Source: SICB01 sp037132395
GTDB taxonomy: Bacteria > Patescibacteriota > Saccharimonadia > CAILAD01 > BJGX01
NCBI GenBank assembly: GCA_037132395.1
Contig: JBAXPC010000013.1
Coordinates: 1-15,477 of the forward strand
Direction: 5' to 3'
Length of the DNA: 15,477 nt
The notes under the pieces were generated by a model. That model was not told the DNA's origin. It saw only the letters and a list, made by a program, of their open reading frames with translations, and did no database searches. Positions within the stretch are counted from its first letter, which is position 1. Each line of letters starts with the position of its first letter. Below, in pieces: positions 6,146-13,457 of the stretch. A program made the position numbers and the translations under genes.

Positions 6146-7294
6146 CTATTTGGGAAAAGAACGCTCTCGAATAATTTTATCGAGATCTTGCATTACTTTG
6201 GGGTGGTCTTTCAAGAACTGCTTGGCGGCTTCCCTGCCTTGACCGATTTTTTCGTCATTGTAAGAATACCAAGCACCAGATTTGACAACGAGGTTTTCTT
6301 TGACGGCGAGGTCTATCATGTCACCGGCGGTGCTAATACCTTCGTTGTACATAATATCGAATTCCGCTACCTTGAACGGTGCTGCAACCTTGTTTTTGAC
6401 GACCTTGACCTTAACGTGGTTACCAACAACATTGTCGCCGTCTTTGAGTGCTTCAGACCGGCGGATATCGAGCCGCACCGAGGCATAAAACTTAAGTGCC
6501 TGCCCTCCCGAAGTGGTTTCGGGGTTTCCGAACATTACACCAATCTTCATGCGTAGTTGGTTTATAAATATAACGGTGGTTTTGGACTTAGCGATAACGC
6601 CAGTTAACTTGCGCAGAGCTTGGCTCATTAGGCGAGCCTGCAGGCCCATGTGGCTATCGCCCATATCGCCTTCTATTTCGGCACGGGGTACAAGTGCTGC
6701 CACCGAATCGATAACAACAATATCGACGGCACTACTACGTACTAGAGTCTCACATATTTCGAGGGCTTGTTCGCCAGTATCTGGCTGTGAAATCAGTAAG
6801 TCGTCGAGCTTAACGCCTATCTTAGCGGCATACTCTGGGTCGACAGCGTGTTCGGCATCGATGAAGGCAGCTAGGCCGCCGCGCTTTTGTACCTCTGCTA
6901 CTGCATGTAAGGCCAAGGTAGTTTTACCACTAGATTCTGGGCCGTAGATTTCGATAATTCGACCTTGAGGCAAGCCGCCACCCAGAGCGATATCAAGTGA
7001 CAGGCTACCGGTAGGGATTGTCTCGACTGCGACATTCATACCCTCACCCAGTTTCATAATTGAGCCTTGCCCAAACTGGCGTTCGATTTGCTCGACGGCT
7101 AGCTCGACGGCTTTGAGCCTCGAAGCTTTTTCTTTGGCATCTACGCTAGTTATTTTGTCTGATTTTGCTTTTTTTACTGGTTCGGCCACTGGGTTCTCCT
7201 GTGTTTTATCTGTTGATTTATTTGTTGATGATTGCTGCTGCGCGACCTTTGCTGTGCTTTTTGCTGCTTGTTTTTGTAATTGTGCTGTTGTCAT
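6146..7294 (-). CDS. recA: Recombinase RecA
   Basis: RecA forms ATP-dependent filaments on single-stranded DNA for strand exchange and damage signalling. In the 382 residues I see Walker A GPESSGKTT (118-126), Walker B-like VDIVVIDSVAAL, loop L1 with GDSHMG, and loop L2 FINQLRMKIGVMFGNPETTSGG. Together with the conserved core KLYASVRLDIRR-like strand these leave no doubt. Two differences from E. coli RecA stand out: an N-terminal extension of about 52 residues rich in Lys, Ala, Ser, Thr and Gln before the usual start, and a C-terminus that ends RSFPK without an acidic tail. The start is fixed by AGGAGG five nt before the ATG. The first base pairs of the gene follow a consensus-like promoter with an inverted repeat. 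recX follows in the same operon. Confidence 0.98.
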   Translation of the reverse strand: MTTAQLQKQAAKSTAKVAQQQSSTNKSTDKTQENPVAEPVKKAKSDKITSVDAKEKASRLKAVELAVEQIERQFGQGSIMKLGEGMNVAVETIPTGSLSLDIALGGGLPQGRIIEIYGPESSGKTTLALHAVAEVQKRGGLAAFIDAEHAVDPEYAAKIGVKLDDLLISQPDTGEQALEICETLVRSSAVDIVVIDSVAALVPRAEIEGDMGDSHMGLQARLMSQALRKLTGVIAKSKTTVIFINQLRMKIGVMFGNPETTSGGQALKFYASVRLDIRRSEALKDGDNVVGNHVKVKVVKNKVAAPFKVAEFDIMYNEGISTAGDMIDLAVKENLVVKSGAWYSYNDEKIGQGREAAKQFLKDHPKVMQDLDKIIRERSFPK

Positions 7295-7311
7295 TATACC
7301 CTCCTAAAGAT

Positions 7312-7354
7312 ATGTTCGGTTTTTATTCTTAAGTAAGATTACTATACCGAACAT
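7312..7354. promoter_or_regulatory. Inverted repeat flanking the recA transcription start (candidate operator)
   Basis: ATGTTCGGT at 7312-7320 and its exact reverse complement ACCGAACAT at 7346-7354 are separated by 25 nt (34 bp centre to centre). One arm fills part of the recA -35/-10 spacer and the other lies in the leader before the ribosome-binding site. The GTTCG/CGAAC halves resemble half-sites of Gram-positive-type LexA boxes. Confidence 0.5.
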
Positions 7355-7370
7355 CAGGCGTACATGTCAA
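7341..7370 (-). promoter_or_regulatory. recA promoter (TTGACA-18-TATAGT)
   Basis: A perfect -35 TTGACA (7370-7365), an 18-nt spacer and TATAGT (7346-7341) on the minus strand. The predicted start near 7334 leaves a leader of about 39 nt that contains AGGAGGG before the recA ATG. Confidence 0.8.
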
Positions 7371-7442
7371 CATATTTTTTGAACTTTTATAGCATTTTGT
7401 ACCATTAACGGCTTTGGCGGATTTGTTTTGTACTCTTATTTA

Positions 7443-7459
7443 AGCAGAAATCGTCTGCT
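7443..7459 (-). terminator. Small hairpin downstream of yajQ
   Basis: AGCAGA (7443-7448) pairs with TCTGCT (7454-7459) around a 5-nt loop, about 20 nt past the yajQ stop. There is no real U-tract, so it may only be a weak terminator or an RNA 3'-end stabiliser. Confidence 0.3.
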
Positions 7460-7479
7460 AATGAAAGCGTTGACGAACT

Positions 7480-7977
7480 CTACCGAAAATTGGTGAAGTT
7501 TAGGGGCATATCGAGCTCGGAGCCCTTGAGCAAGTGCATCACATTTTGGAGGTCGTCTTTGGAGGCCGATGTCACGCGGACTTCTTGGCCTTGGATTTGG
7601 GTTTTGACCTTGGGGTAGCTGTCTCGGATTAGTTTTGTGATTTTTTTGGCCTTATCTTGATCAAGCCCCTGCACCAGTGGCAGCGACTTCTTATAGACCA
7701 TCGATGACTGCGTGATTTCCTGAGACTTGTCCATATACTTGAGGTCGAGACCGCGTTTTATAAACTTCGACTCGAGTGTATCGACAATGGTTTCGAGCTT
7801 GAGCTCGGAATTAGATTCGATATCTATTTTTTGAGATTCTTTGTCGTAGTTAATTTTGGAGCTGGTACCTTGAAAATCGTAGCGAGTTTGGATTTCGCGG
7901 GCAGTTTGATCAACTGCATTGTTCATTTCGGACTGATCGAACTCACTGACTACATCGTAGGAAAATGTTTTACTCAT
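7480..7977 (-). CDS. yajQ: YajQ family nucleotide-binding protein
   Basis: The 165 residues match the YajQ/UPF0234 family throughout: start MSKTFSYDVVSEFDQSEMNNAVDQ, then EIQTRYDFQGTSS, and an ending in LKGSELDMPLNFTNFR that is close to the usual LPLQFTNFR. The fold is two ferredoxin-like domains. Family members bind RNA or nucleotides, and one in Xanthomonas binds cyclic di-GMP; the ligand here is not known. The ATG overlaps the stop of the rodZ-like gene by 4 nt (ATGA), so translation is coupled, and it is the last gene of the ftsK operon. AAGGA lies about 12 nt before the ATG. Confidence 0.95.
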   Translation of the reverse strand: MSKTFSYDVVSEFDQSEMNNAVDQTAREIQTRYDFQGTSSKINYDKESQKIDIESNSELKLETIVDTLESKFIKRGLDLKYMDKSQEITQSSMVYKKSLPLVQGLDQDKAKKITKLIRDSYPKVKTQIQGQEVRVTSASKDDLQNVMHLLKGSELDMPLNFTNFR

Positions 7978-8996
7978 TGGACTGAAGTATCCTTGTTAAA
8001 TATTATGTCTTGCTTGGATTCACCCTCCGGTCCTAGGCTGCCGATAGACTTATTGGCAACTACCGAATTGGTCAATACTACACTGGTACTGCCGGCATTA
8101 CCAGTGGTGACTCTGATAGACTCCTTGGCTTGGAACAACTGCTTGGAGCCTGGCAGCATGGTGCCCTTGAAATTTTCTTTTCCGTCGATCTTGGTAGTAA
8201 TATAGATTGCCTGTGGGCCGGCTGTAATTAGTGCCTCGACACCATCGAATACTGAACTCCTTACCGCTAACTGCGAGAGGTCGTTGGTGGTGGTTTTGGC
8301 GTCTACAACGATTATTTTGGCTGTTTCTTTGCCGAATTTATTTCGGGCGCTAACTTTGATTTGATTAGATCCATTGACCAGCATAACGCGGTCACTAAAA
8401 GAGCCGTCGGGAGCAGATAAGATAGGTGAATCGTTGATAAAGACATCTGAACCCGTATCGACCTCGCCGCTAACTATTGCGTAGCTTGAGGTAGTGCTGG
8501 CTTTGTCGGCATTCGAAAGACGGATGTTTGGAGGAGTTGAGAGCTGCGAAAGCTGCCAACCGACATAGCTGACCATAGATAGTACAAAAATGGCTGTCAG
8601 GGCGATTAAAATAGTGCGTGGGGTAATAGAATAACTCTGTGAGCCGATCGGCTTGAGCCCGCCAGGTTTTTTAATTTTTCCAGCTGAACCAAGCGACATA
8701 TCGTATTCGTGGCGCTCTCGCGAGTATATTTTGAGTATTTCGGTGGTATCAAAGCCGAGCTCTTCGGCGTAGTTTTTGACATAGCCACGACTGTACACAT
8801 CGTTGGGCAGATTGGCGTAATCGCCGGCTTCGATTAGCTCTAGGTACTTGCGCCTAATATGCGTGCTGCGCTCGATGCTATCAAGATTGAGCTCGAGCTG
8901 TCGCCGGCGCTTACTAAGCAGCTCGCTTAACTTCAAACCACCGAGCCGCGGTGAGGTTATTTTTGCTGAAGATTTAGGTTTTTCATTCGGGCTCAC
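7974..8996 (-). CDS. RodZ-like membrane protein: HTH, transmembrane helix, Ig-like domain, RodZ C-terminal domain
   Basis: RodZ links the MreB cytoskeleton to the cell-wall machinery. In the 340-residue form, residues about 22-94 make the RodZ-type helix-turn-helix domain (LSELLSKRRRQLELNLDSIE, then YLELIEAGDYANLPNDVYSR and GYVKNYAEELGFD). Residues about 128-150 form a transmembrane helix. Residues about 155-232 look like a bacterial Ig-like/glucodextranase-B type domain (DVFINDSPILSAPDGSFS, LVNGSNQIKVSARNKFGKE). Residues about 251-312 resemble the RodZ C-terminal DUF4115 domain. I chose GTG 8996-8994 because GGAGG lies 5 nt upstream; an ATG at 9017 is in frame but has no ribosome-binding site. 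The start overlaps the ftsK end by 14 nt and the stop overlaps yajQ by 4 nt. It could also be called a generic HTH membrane protein. Confidence 0.85.
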   Translation of the reverse strand: MSPNEKPKSSAKITSPRLGGLKLSELLSKRRRQLELNLDSIERSTHIRRKYLELIEAGDYANLPNDVYSRGYVKNYAEELGFDTTEILKIYSRERHEYDMSLGSAGKIKKPGGLKPIGSQSYSITPRTILIALTAIFVLSMVSYVGWQLSQLSTPPNIRLSNADKASTTSSYAIVSGEVDTGSDVFINDSPILSAPDGSFSDRVMLVNGSNQIKVSARNKFGKETAKIIVVDAKTTTNDLSQLAVRSSVFDGVEALITAGPQAIYITTKIDGKENFKGTMLPGSKQLFQAKESIRVTTGNAGSTSVVLTNSVVANKSIGSLGPEGESKQDIIFNKDTSVQ

Positions 8997-11103
8997 TAGT
9001 GCCTCCACCGATTTCATCAGGGCCTGATATTAGTAGCTTCCTGGGTTTTGAAGCACCTTCGGATGGACCGACAACACCACGTTCTTCGAGCATATCCAAA
9101 AGCCGGGCTGCTCTGCCATAACCAACTCTCAGACGACGCTGAATTAGACTAGTTGAGCCCTTGCCGCTTTGTAAGCAAACCTCAACGGCTTGGTCAAAAA
9201 GCTCGTCATCGTCATCGTTGCCACCATCGCTGAGGATAGAGGATAAACCTTTGATCTTGACGGCCTGAGCCAAGACCTCGTCGTTGTACTGGGGTTCGCG
9301 CTGGGCCTTAAGAAACTTTGCTATTTTGGTGACTTCAGAATTACTTACCAATACACCCTGGACGCGCTTGGCCTTGAGTAGGACTGGGCTCTTATAGAGC
9401 ATATCTCCATTGCCCAGAAGCTTTTCGGCACCAGCGGCATCGATAATAGTTCGGGAATCGACATTGCTAGTAGTAGTCAGGGCGATACGAGTTGGGATGT
9501 TGGCTTTGATGGTACCAGTAATAACATTGACACTAGGGCGCTGCGTGGCAAGTACCAGGTGGATACCTACAGCACGAGCCATTTGTGAGATACGCTGAAT
9601 CAACGCCTCTACGTCTTTGCCGGCAACGATCATAAGATCGAATAACTCATCGATAACAATCACGATGAAGGGCATTTTGTCGACATTTTTTTGTTTATTA
9701 AACTCACCGATGTCACGAGCCGAATTGGCAGCTAGGAGCTTAAGTCGGCGTTCCATCTCGGCTACTGCCCACTTGAGCGCAGAAATGGTTTGGGTAGGCT
9801 CAAAGATTACCGGGCTCAAAAGGTGCGGTATTCCTTCATAGAGTCCGAGCTCGACACGCTTGGGATCGACCAATATCAGCTTTAGCTCGCTGGGGCTATT
9901 GCGGTAAAGCAAGCTCACCAGAAGAGTGTTGATCATAACACTCTTACCAGTATTGGTAGCGCCCGCTATAAGCAAGTGTGGGGCTTTTGTGAGGTCGCCA
10001 GTGACGATTGCGCCATTGACATCGCGCCCTAGTACAAACGTCAGCTTGGCTTTTTCGGCCTTAACTTCGTCGGATGTCATGATATCTTTGAGTCGAACGA
10101 TTGAGGCTTTTTTGTTCGGAACTTCAACGCCGACCGAGCTCTTGCCTGGTATTGGAGCTTCGATTCGGATTTGTTCGGCCTCTAGTGCAAGGGCCAGATT
10201 TTTGTCGAGTTCGGCAAACTTAGAGAGCTTTACACCATCTGGTGGCTTGAGCGAGTACTGCGATACAGTTGGCCCAACATCGACACCCTCCATTTTGACT
10301 TCGTATCCGAAATCGGCAAAAGTCTTTTCGATGGTGGCGGCGTTTTTCTTGGCATCACCGGGGTCAGCCTGTGTAGTAGTGGTTTCGAGTAGTTCGGCAG
10401 ATGGGTATTTCCACTCGGCATCAAATGAAGCCACGATGGGCTCTGACTCTGTCTTGGGCTCGTCTTTGTCTTTGCCGATAGTACCTGCAATAGGCAGGGT
10501 GTTGATCTTGAAAGCGGCGTCGGGATTACCCTCTTCATCTTTGGTTTTACGCATTGGACTAAATATCTTGTTGATGATTTGTTGGAGCCTGGCATTGGCC
10601 GAGACTATCACCGAGATAATGGTTAGCATTGCAAAAATAAACACCAGAACCCAGCGAGTCAGAACTGGCGAGACGAGCGAGTAGATACCGTAGCCCACGA
10701 CACCTCCATAATTGCCAACGGTACTCATGCTAAAGCTCACTTCTGGCCCGAGTATAGCCTGGAGGATTGTACTAAAACATATAAAGAAGCTAAAAATACC
10801 GACCAAGTTGTGTAGCTTGAGTGGGTGTTTTTCTTGAGCAAAAAGCATAAAAGCTACACCAAATAGAGCTATCGGGACCATATAGACGCTCTGTCCTATC
10901 AAGAACTGGACGGCCTCTAGCACCCACTTGCCGAGATTACCGGCTACTCCGACTAGCGCCAATATCACGAAGACACCAATGGTGATTAGTAGAATCGCCA
11001 GAACTTCCTTGAGTACCGATCGCTTTAAGCCGGCCTCCTGATCCTGGAGATTGCTCTTGATTTGTTTTTTACTCTTGGTTGCTTTTCGCTTGTGTTTGGC
11101 CAT
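8983..11103 (-). CDS. ftsK: DNA translocase FtsK
   Basis: FtsK pumps chromosomal DNA at the division septum. The 706 residues show a basic N-terminus, then four hydrophobic segments (about 32-55, 64-89, 97-118 and 135-168). A charged linker (about 180-250) leads to the alpha and beta motor domains and a C-terminal gamma winged helix (about 633-690, with VCLQSGKGSTSLIQRRLRVG and YGRAARLLDMLEERGVVGP). Walker A is GATNTGKS (381-388) and Walker B is VIVIDELFDL (481-490), with Phe where Ala is usual. ATQRPSVNVITGTIKANIPT (519-538) is the conserved FtsK block. The linker is short compared with E. coli. It is the first gene of ftsK-rodZ-yajQ. The ATG has no ribosome-binding site and follows a TATAAT by 8 nt. 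Confidence 0.97.
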   Translation of the reverse strand: MAKHKRKATKSKKQIKSNLQDQEAGLKRSVLKEVLAILLITIGVFVILALVGVAGNLGKWVLEAVQFLIGQSVYMVPIALFGVAFMLFAQEKHPLKLHNLVGIFSFFICFSTILQAILGPEVSFSMSTVGNYGGVVGYGIYSLVSPVLTRWVLVFIFAMLTIISVIVSANARLQQIINKIFSPMRKTKDEEGNPDAAFKINTLPIAGTIGKDKDEPKTESEPIVASFDAEWKYPSAELLETTTTQADPGDAKKNAATIEKTFADFGYEVKMEGVDVGPTVSQYSLKPPDGVKLSKFAELDKNLALALEAEQIRIEAPIPGKSSVGVEVPNKKASIVRLKDIMTSDEVKAEKAKLTFVLGRDVNGAIVTGDLTKAPHLLIAGATNTGKSVMINTLLVSLLYRNSPSELKLILVDPKRVELGLYEGIPHLLSPVIFEPTQTISALKWAVAEMERRLKLLAANSARDIGEFNKQKNVDKMPFIVIVIDELFDLMIVAGKDVEALIQRISQMARAVGIHLVLATQRPSVNVITGTIKANIPTRIALTTTSNVDSRTIIDAAGAEKLLGNGDMLYKSPVLLKAKRVQGVLVSNSEVTKIAKFLKAQREPQYNDEVLAQAVKIKGLSSILSDGGNDDDDELFDQAVEVCLQSGKGSTSLIQRRLRVGYGRAARLLDMLEERGVVGPSEGASKPRKLLISGPDEIGGGTSEPE

Positions 11104-11111
11104 ATAGAGTT

Positions 11112-11117
11112 ATTATA
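11112..11117 (-). promoter_or_regulatory. Proximal ftsK -10 box (leaderless arrangement)
   Basis: TATAAT on the minus strand ends 8 nt before the ftsK ATG (11103), so the transcript would start at or just before the codon. The -35 region is weak; the spacer holds a short palindrome. Confidence 0.5.
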
Positions 11118-11118
11118 G

Positions 11119-11134
11119 CCTTATTAAGATAAGG
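11119..11134. repeat. Short inverted repeat upstream of the ftsK -10 box
   Basis: CCTTAT (11119-11124) and ATAAGG (11129-11134) are a perfect 6-bp inverted repeat around TAAG. It sits between the -10 box and the -35 position of the proximal ftsK promoter, where a repressor or activator could bind. It could be chance. Confidence 0.3.
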
Positions 11135-11178
11135 GTTGCTAGAGTATTTTTTGGTGTATTGTTATTCAAAACATAAGT

Positions 11179-11207
11179 ATTATAGCACATTTATGTAATA
11201 AATACAA
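11179..11207 (-). promoter_or_regulatory. Distal ftsK promoter (TTGTAT-17-TATAAT, extended -10)
   Basis: On the minus strand TTGTAT (11207-11202), 17 nt, then TATAAT (11184-11179) preceded by TGC, an extended -10. It would give a leader of about 69 nt with no ribosome-binding site before the ftsK ATG. Confidence 0.5.
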
Positions 11208-11210
11208 CGC

Positions 11211-11239
11211 TTGTCAAACCTAGCCTACTACCAGATAAT
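11211..11239 (+). promoter_or_regulatory. ABC exporter promoter (TTGTCA-17-GATAAT)
   Basis: TTGTCA at 11211-11216 and GATAAT at 11234-11239 are 17 nt apart, each with one mismatch to consensus. Only 6 nt separate the -10 box from the ATG at 11246, so the mRNA should be leaderless. Confidence 0.7.
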
Positions 11240-11245
11240 ATAAAG

Positions 11246-13003
11246 ATGAAAAACATCATCAAAATGATTGTATATCTTAAAGGGACGCACAAAGCGTTAT
11301 TGCTGCTGTTTGCTATAAATGCCGCTAAGGCTGCATTATTTGTTTATGTGCCATTTGTATTTCGTGACATCATCAACCAAATCAGCCAGACAGCTGTGCA
11401 GCCTGGCTCGGTTGGTAGTGGCGCCATTTACCGCAACCTAGCGATATTGGCAGTTATATTTACAGCCGAGAGCGTGCTGGGCTTCATTAACGAAAAAGTG
11501 TCTGATACCGTTCGAATGAATAGTATTACAACGCTGCGCCGGGCGATCTACCCTAAGCTAATGGACCTCTCTATCGATTTCATCGAAAAATCTCGCCCTG
11601 GCGCCTTGGCTCAGAAGGTCAACCAGGGGATCTTCGATTTTATGGAATGGATCGGGACTTTTAACGAGTGGCTCTCAACTACAGTCGTTAGTTCGCTATT
11701 TATTCTTATTGCGCTACTGGTTACAAACATCTATATCGGTGGGCTGATGCTTATCATCTGCCCCATCATGGTAGCTATTAATGTCAGGAAGATTCGAAAA
11801 TCAAAAATATACAACGAGAAAGCCAATGAATACTTCGAGAAGTATAATGCCCAGCTAATCGAATCACTATCACATACCGCTACCATCAAAAGCCTTAGCG
11901 CCGAAAAGGAAGTAAGCAGTATATTTAATAAATTTACCGAAGGCATACGAGATAATCGCTTCAAACAATTTATAATTCAAAGACGGCACAACTCTGCCAG
12001 AGATGCTGTGGGTGCATTTGGGCTACTTTTATCAATTTCGATAATCGCTGTCTTGGCTATGAAGGGCCAATATACACCTGGTGATATACTGCTCATCGCC
12101 TACTTTGCTCGCGACCTGATTCTATCGATGGGACCAATTGGGAGATTCATCGATACCACTGGCAACACAAGCATTACTAGCCGAAGGTTGCTAGATCTGT
12201 TGGCCACAAAGCCGACCATGGAGGACTCTCCGCACGCCAAGGACCTCGACAAGATAGATGCCATTGAGTTTAGGGGAGTCGACTTCAACTACCCAGATAG
12301 CAAAAAAAGCTCCATCGCTGATATCAATTTTGGACTTCAGAAAGGCAAAAGTATTGCGCTGGTGGGACCCTCTGGCGTCGGTAAATCTACAATTACGCAG
12401 CTGCTGTTGAGATTTTATGAACCTAGCGGCGGGGATTTTCTGATAAACGATGTGAATGCTAATGAGTTTACGCAAGAAACTATCAGACGCAGAATGGCCA
12501 TTGTGATGCAAGATGTGGCACTTTTTAATGCCTCTGTTATTGACAACATCAGGCTCGCCAAACCTGGCGCTACCCAAGACCAAGTAATCAATGCCGCAAA
12601 ACTGGCCCACGCCCACGACTTCATTAAAGATCTGCCAGATGGCTACGCTACCATAGTTGGTGAGCGCGGCATTAAACTTTCGGGCGGACAAAGGCAGCGC
12701 ATCGCTATTGCTAGAGCTATTTTGAAAGACCCAGATTTTATTATTTTAGATGAAGCAACCAGCGCGCTCGACAGCCATACAGAACAAATGGTTCAGGATG
12801 GCATCGACAAACTGCTAGCTGGCCGAATGTCGCTTATTATTGCTCACCGACTCAGCACCGTAGTGCATGTCGATGAGATACTGGTTTTGCAAAAAGGCAC
12901 AATTGTAGATCGCGGCAGTCACCAAGAGCTAATGAAAAAACCAGAGGGTTTGTACTACAAACTCTACAAACTCCAATCTTCCAGCGGCAAAGTCAAGCTG
13001 TAA
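11246..13003 (+). CDS. ABC transporter, half-size exporter with fused membrane and ATPase domains
   Basis: The 585 residues have the MsbA/ABCB exporter layout: membrane helices in about 18-310 (clear segments near 18-40, 63-80, 145-180, 255-300), then the nucleotide-binding domain at about 338-575. Visible ATPase motifs are Walker A GPSGVGKST (374-382), the Q-loop in VMQDVALF (Gln 422), signature LSGGQ (478-482), Walker B FIILDEATSALD (498-509) and the H-loop in IAHRLSTV (His 534). All catalytic residues are present, so it should be an active homodimer or half of a heterodimer. The substrate cannot be told from sequence; lipids, drugs or peptides are typical of the family. It is transcribed alone, divergent from ftsK, apparently from a leaderless mRNA. 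Confidence 0.93.
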   Translation: MKNIIKMIVYLKGTHKALLLLFAINAAKAALFVYVPFVFRDIINQISQTAVQPGSVGSGAIYRNLAILAVIFTAESVLGFINEKVSDTVRMNSITTLRRAIYPKLMDLSIDFIEKSRPGALAQKVNQGIFDFMEWIGTFNEWLSTTVVSSLFILIALLVTNIYIGGLMLIICPIMVAINVRKIRKSKIYNEKANEYFEKYNAQLIESLSHTATIKSLSAEKEVSSIFNKFTEGIRDNRFKQFIIQRRHNSARDAVGAFGLLLSISIIAVLAMKGQYTPGDILLIAYFARDLILSMGPIGRFIDTTGNTSITSRRLLDLLATKPTMEDSPHAKDLDKIDAIEFRGVDFNYPDSKKSSIADINFGLQKGKSIALVGPSGVGKSTITQLLLRFYEPSGGDFLINDVNANEFTQETIRRRMAIVMQDVALFNASVIDNIRLAKPGATQDQVINAAKLAHAHDFIKDLPDGYATIVGERGIKLSGGQRQRIAIARAILKDPDFIILDEATSALDSHTEQMVQDGIDKLLAGRMSLIIAHRLSTVVHVDEILVLQKGTIVDRGSHQELMKKPEGLYYKLYKLQSSSGKVKL

Positions 13004-13025
13004 AGCCCTACTCCCTTTCGTAGCC

Positions 13026-13147
13026 CGTCACCCCAGCCGCCACTCCCTCATAGTCCCCGTCATCCAGGCCTAGCCTTCGACCATTGCTACTTTTTCTTCC
13101 GTCATTCCCGCTTTTTTCTTCCGTCATTCCCGCGCAGGCGGGAATCC
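13026..13147 (+). repeat. Left CGTCAT repeat array with terminal dRS3-like hairpin
   Basis: CGTCA units begin at 13026, 13058, 13100 and 13122 and all read in the same direction. The first two are degenerate. 13091-13111 and 13113-13133 are a perfect 21-bp direct duplication. The last unit ends in a perfect 8-bp hairpin, ATTCCCGC (13126-13133), loop GCAG, GCGGGAAT (13138-13145). This fits the ATTCCC-N8-GGGAAT pattern of the dRS3 repeats of Neisseria. It lies between the ABC exporter stop and the GIY-YIG stop. Confidence 0.8.
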
Positions 13148-13150
13148 ACC

Positions 13151-13438
13151 CTACATAGTTGAGGCGAAAAAATCATCCCAATTCGGATTGAGGCCCTCTA
13201 TTACACGCAGCTTCCACTGACGATTCCACTTCTTCATCCGCTTCTCGCGCAATATAGCATCGGAGATATTATCGTACTGCTCGAACCAAACAAGGTGCGT
13301 TACATCGTGCGTTTTTGTGAAGCCGTCAACTAAATGATGCTTGTGTTCGTATACGCGTCTTGCTAGATTGCTCGTCACCCCAATATATAGCGTGCCATTA
13401 CGGCCACTAGCGAGTATATAAACGTATCCTGTCTTCAT
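13151..13438 (-). CDS. GIY-YIG nuclease domain protein
   Basis: The 95 residues are a stand-alone GIY-YIG domain of the UPF0213-like type. The two motif strands are YVYIL (5-9) and LYIGVT (17-22). The conserved Arg 27/28 and the H-bonding Tyr/His (YEHK, 30-33) follow, and the metal-binding Glu 65 is in REKRMKKW. The tail LNPNWDDFF is typical. Members are presumed DNA endonucleases; none of the key residues is missing. The gene has no ribosome-binding site. A TATAAT lies 8 nt before the ATG, so a leaderless mRNA is likely. It sits in the gap between the convergent ABC exporter and RNase J genes, bracketed by mirror-image repeat arrays. This suggests it arrived as a unit. Confidence 0.9.
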   Translation of the reverse strand: MKTGYVYILASGRNGTLYIGVTSNLARRVYEHKHHLVDGFTKTHDVTHLVWFEQYDNISDAILREKRMKKWNRQWKLRVIEGLNPNWDDFFASTM

Positions 13439-13446
13439 AGCTGCTA

Positions 13447-13452
13447 ATTATA
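13447..13452 (-). promoter_or_regulatory. -10 box of the GIY-YIG gene
   Basis: TATAAT on the minus strand, 8 nt before the ATG at 13438. The region where a -35 would lie is inside the right-hand repeat hairpin, so the repeat and the promoter are joined. Confidence 0.55.
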
Positions 13453-13457
13453 CTGGT

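Noticed and set aside
9926..10684. 252-codon plus-strand frame
   Set aside because: It is antisense to ftsK; its length reflects codon bias in ftsK and it matches no domain.
12191..12691. 166-codon minus-strand frame
   Set aside because: It is antisense to the ABC exporter ATPase domain, which has all its motifs.
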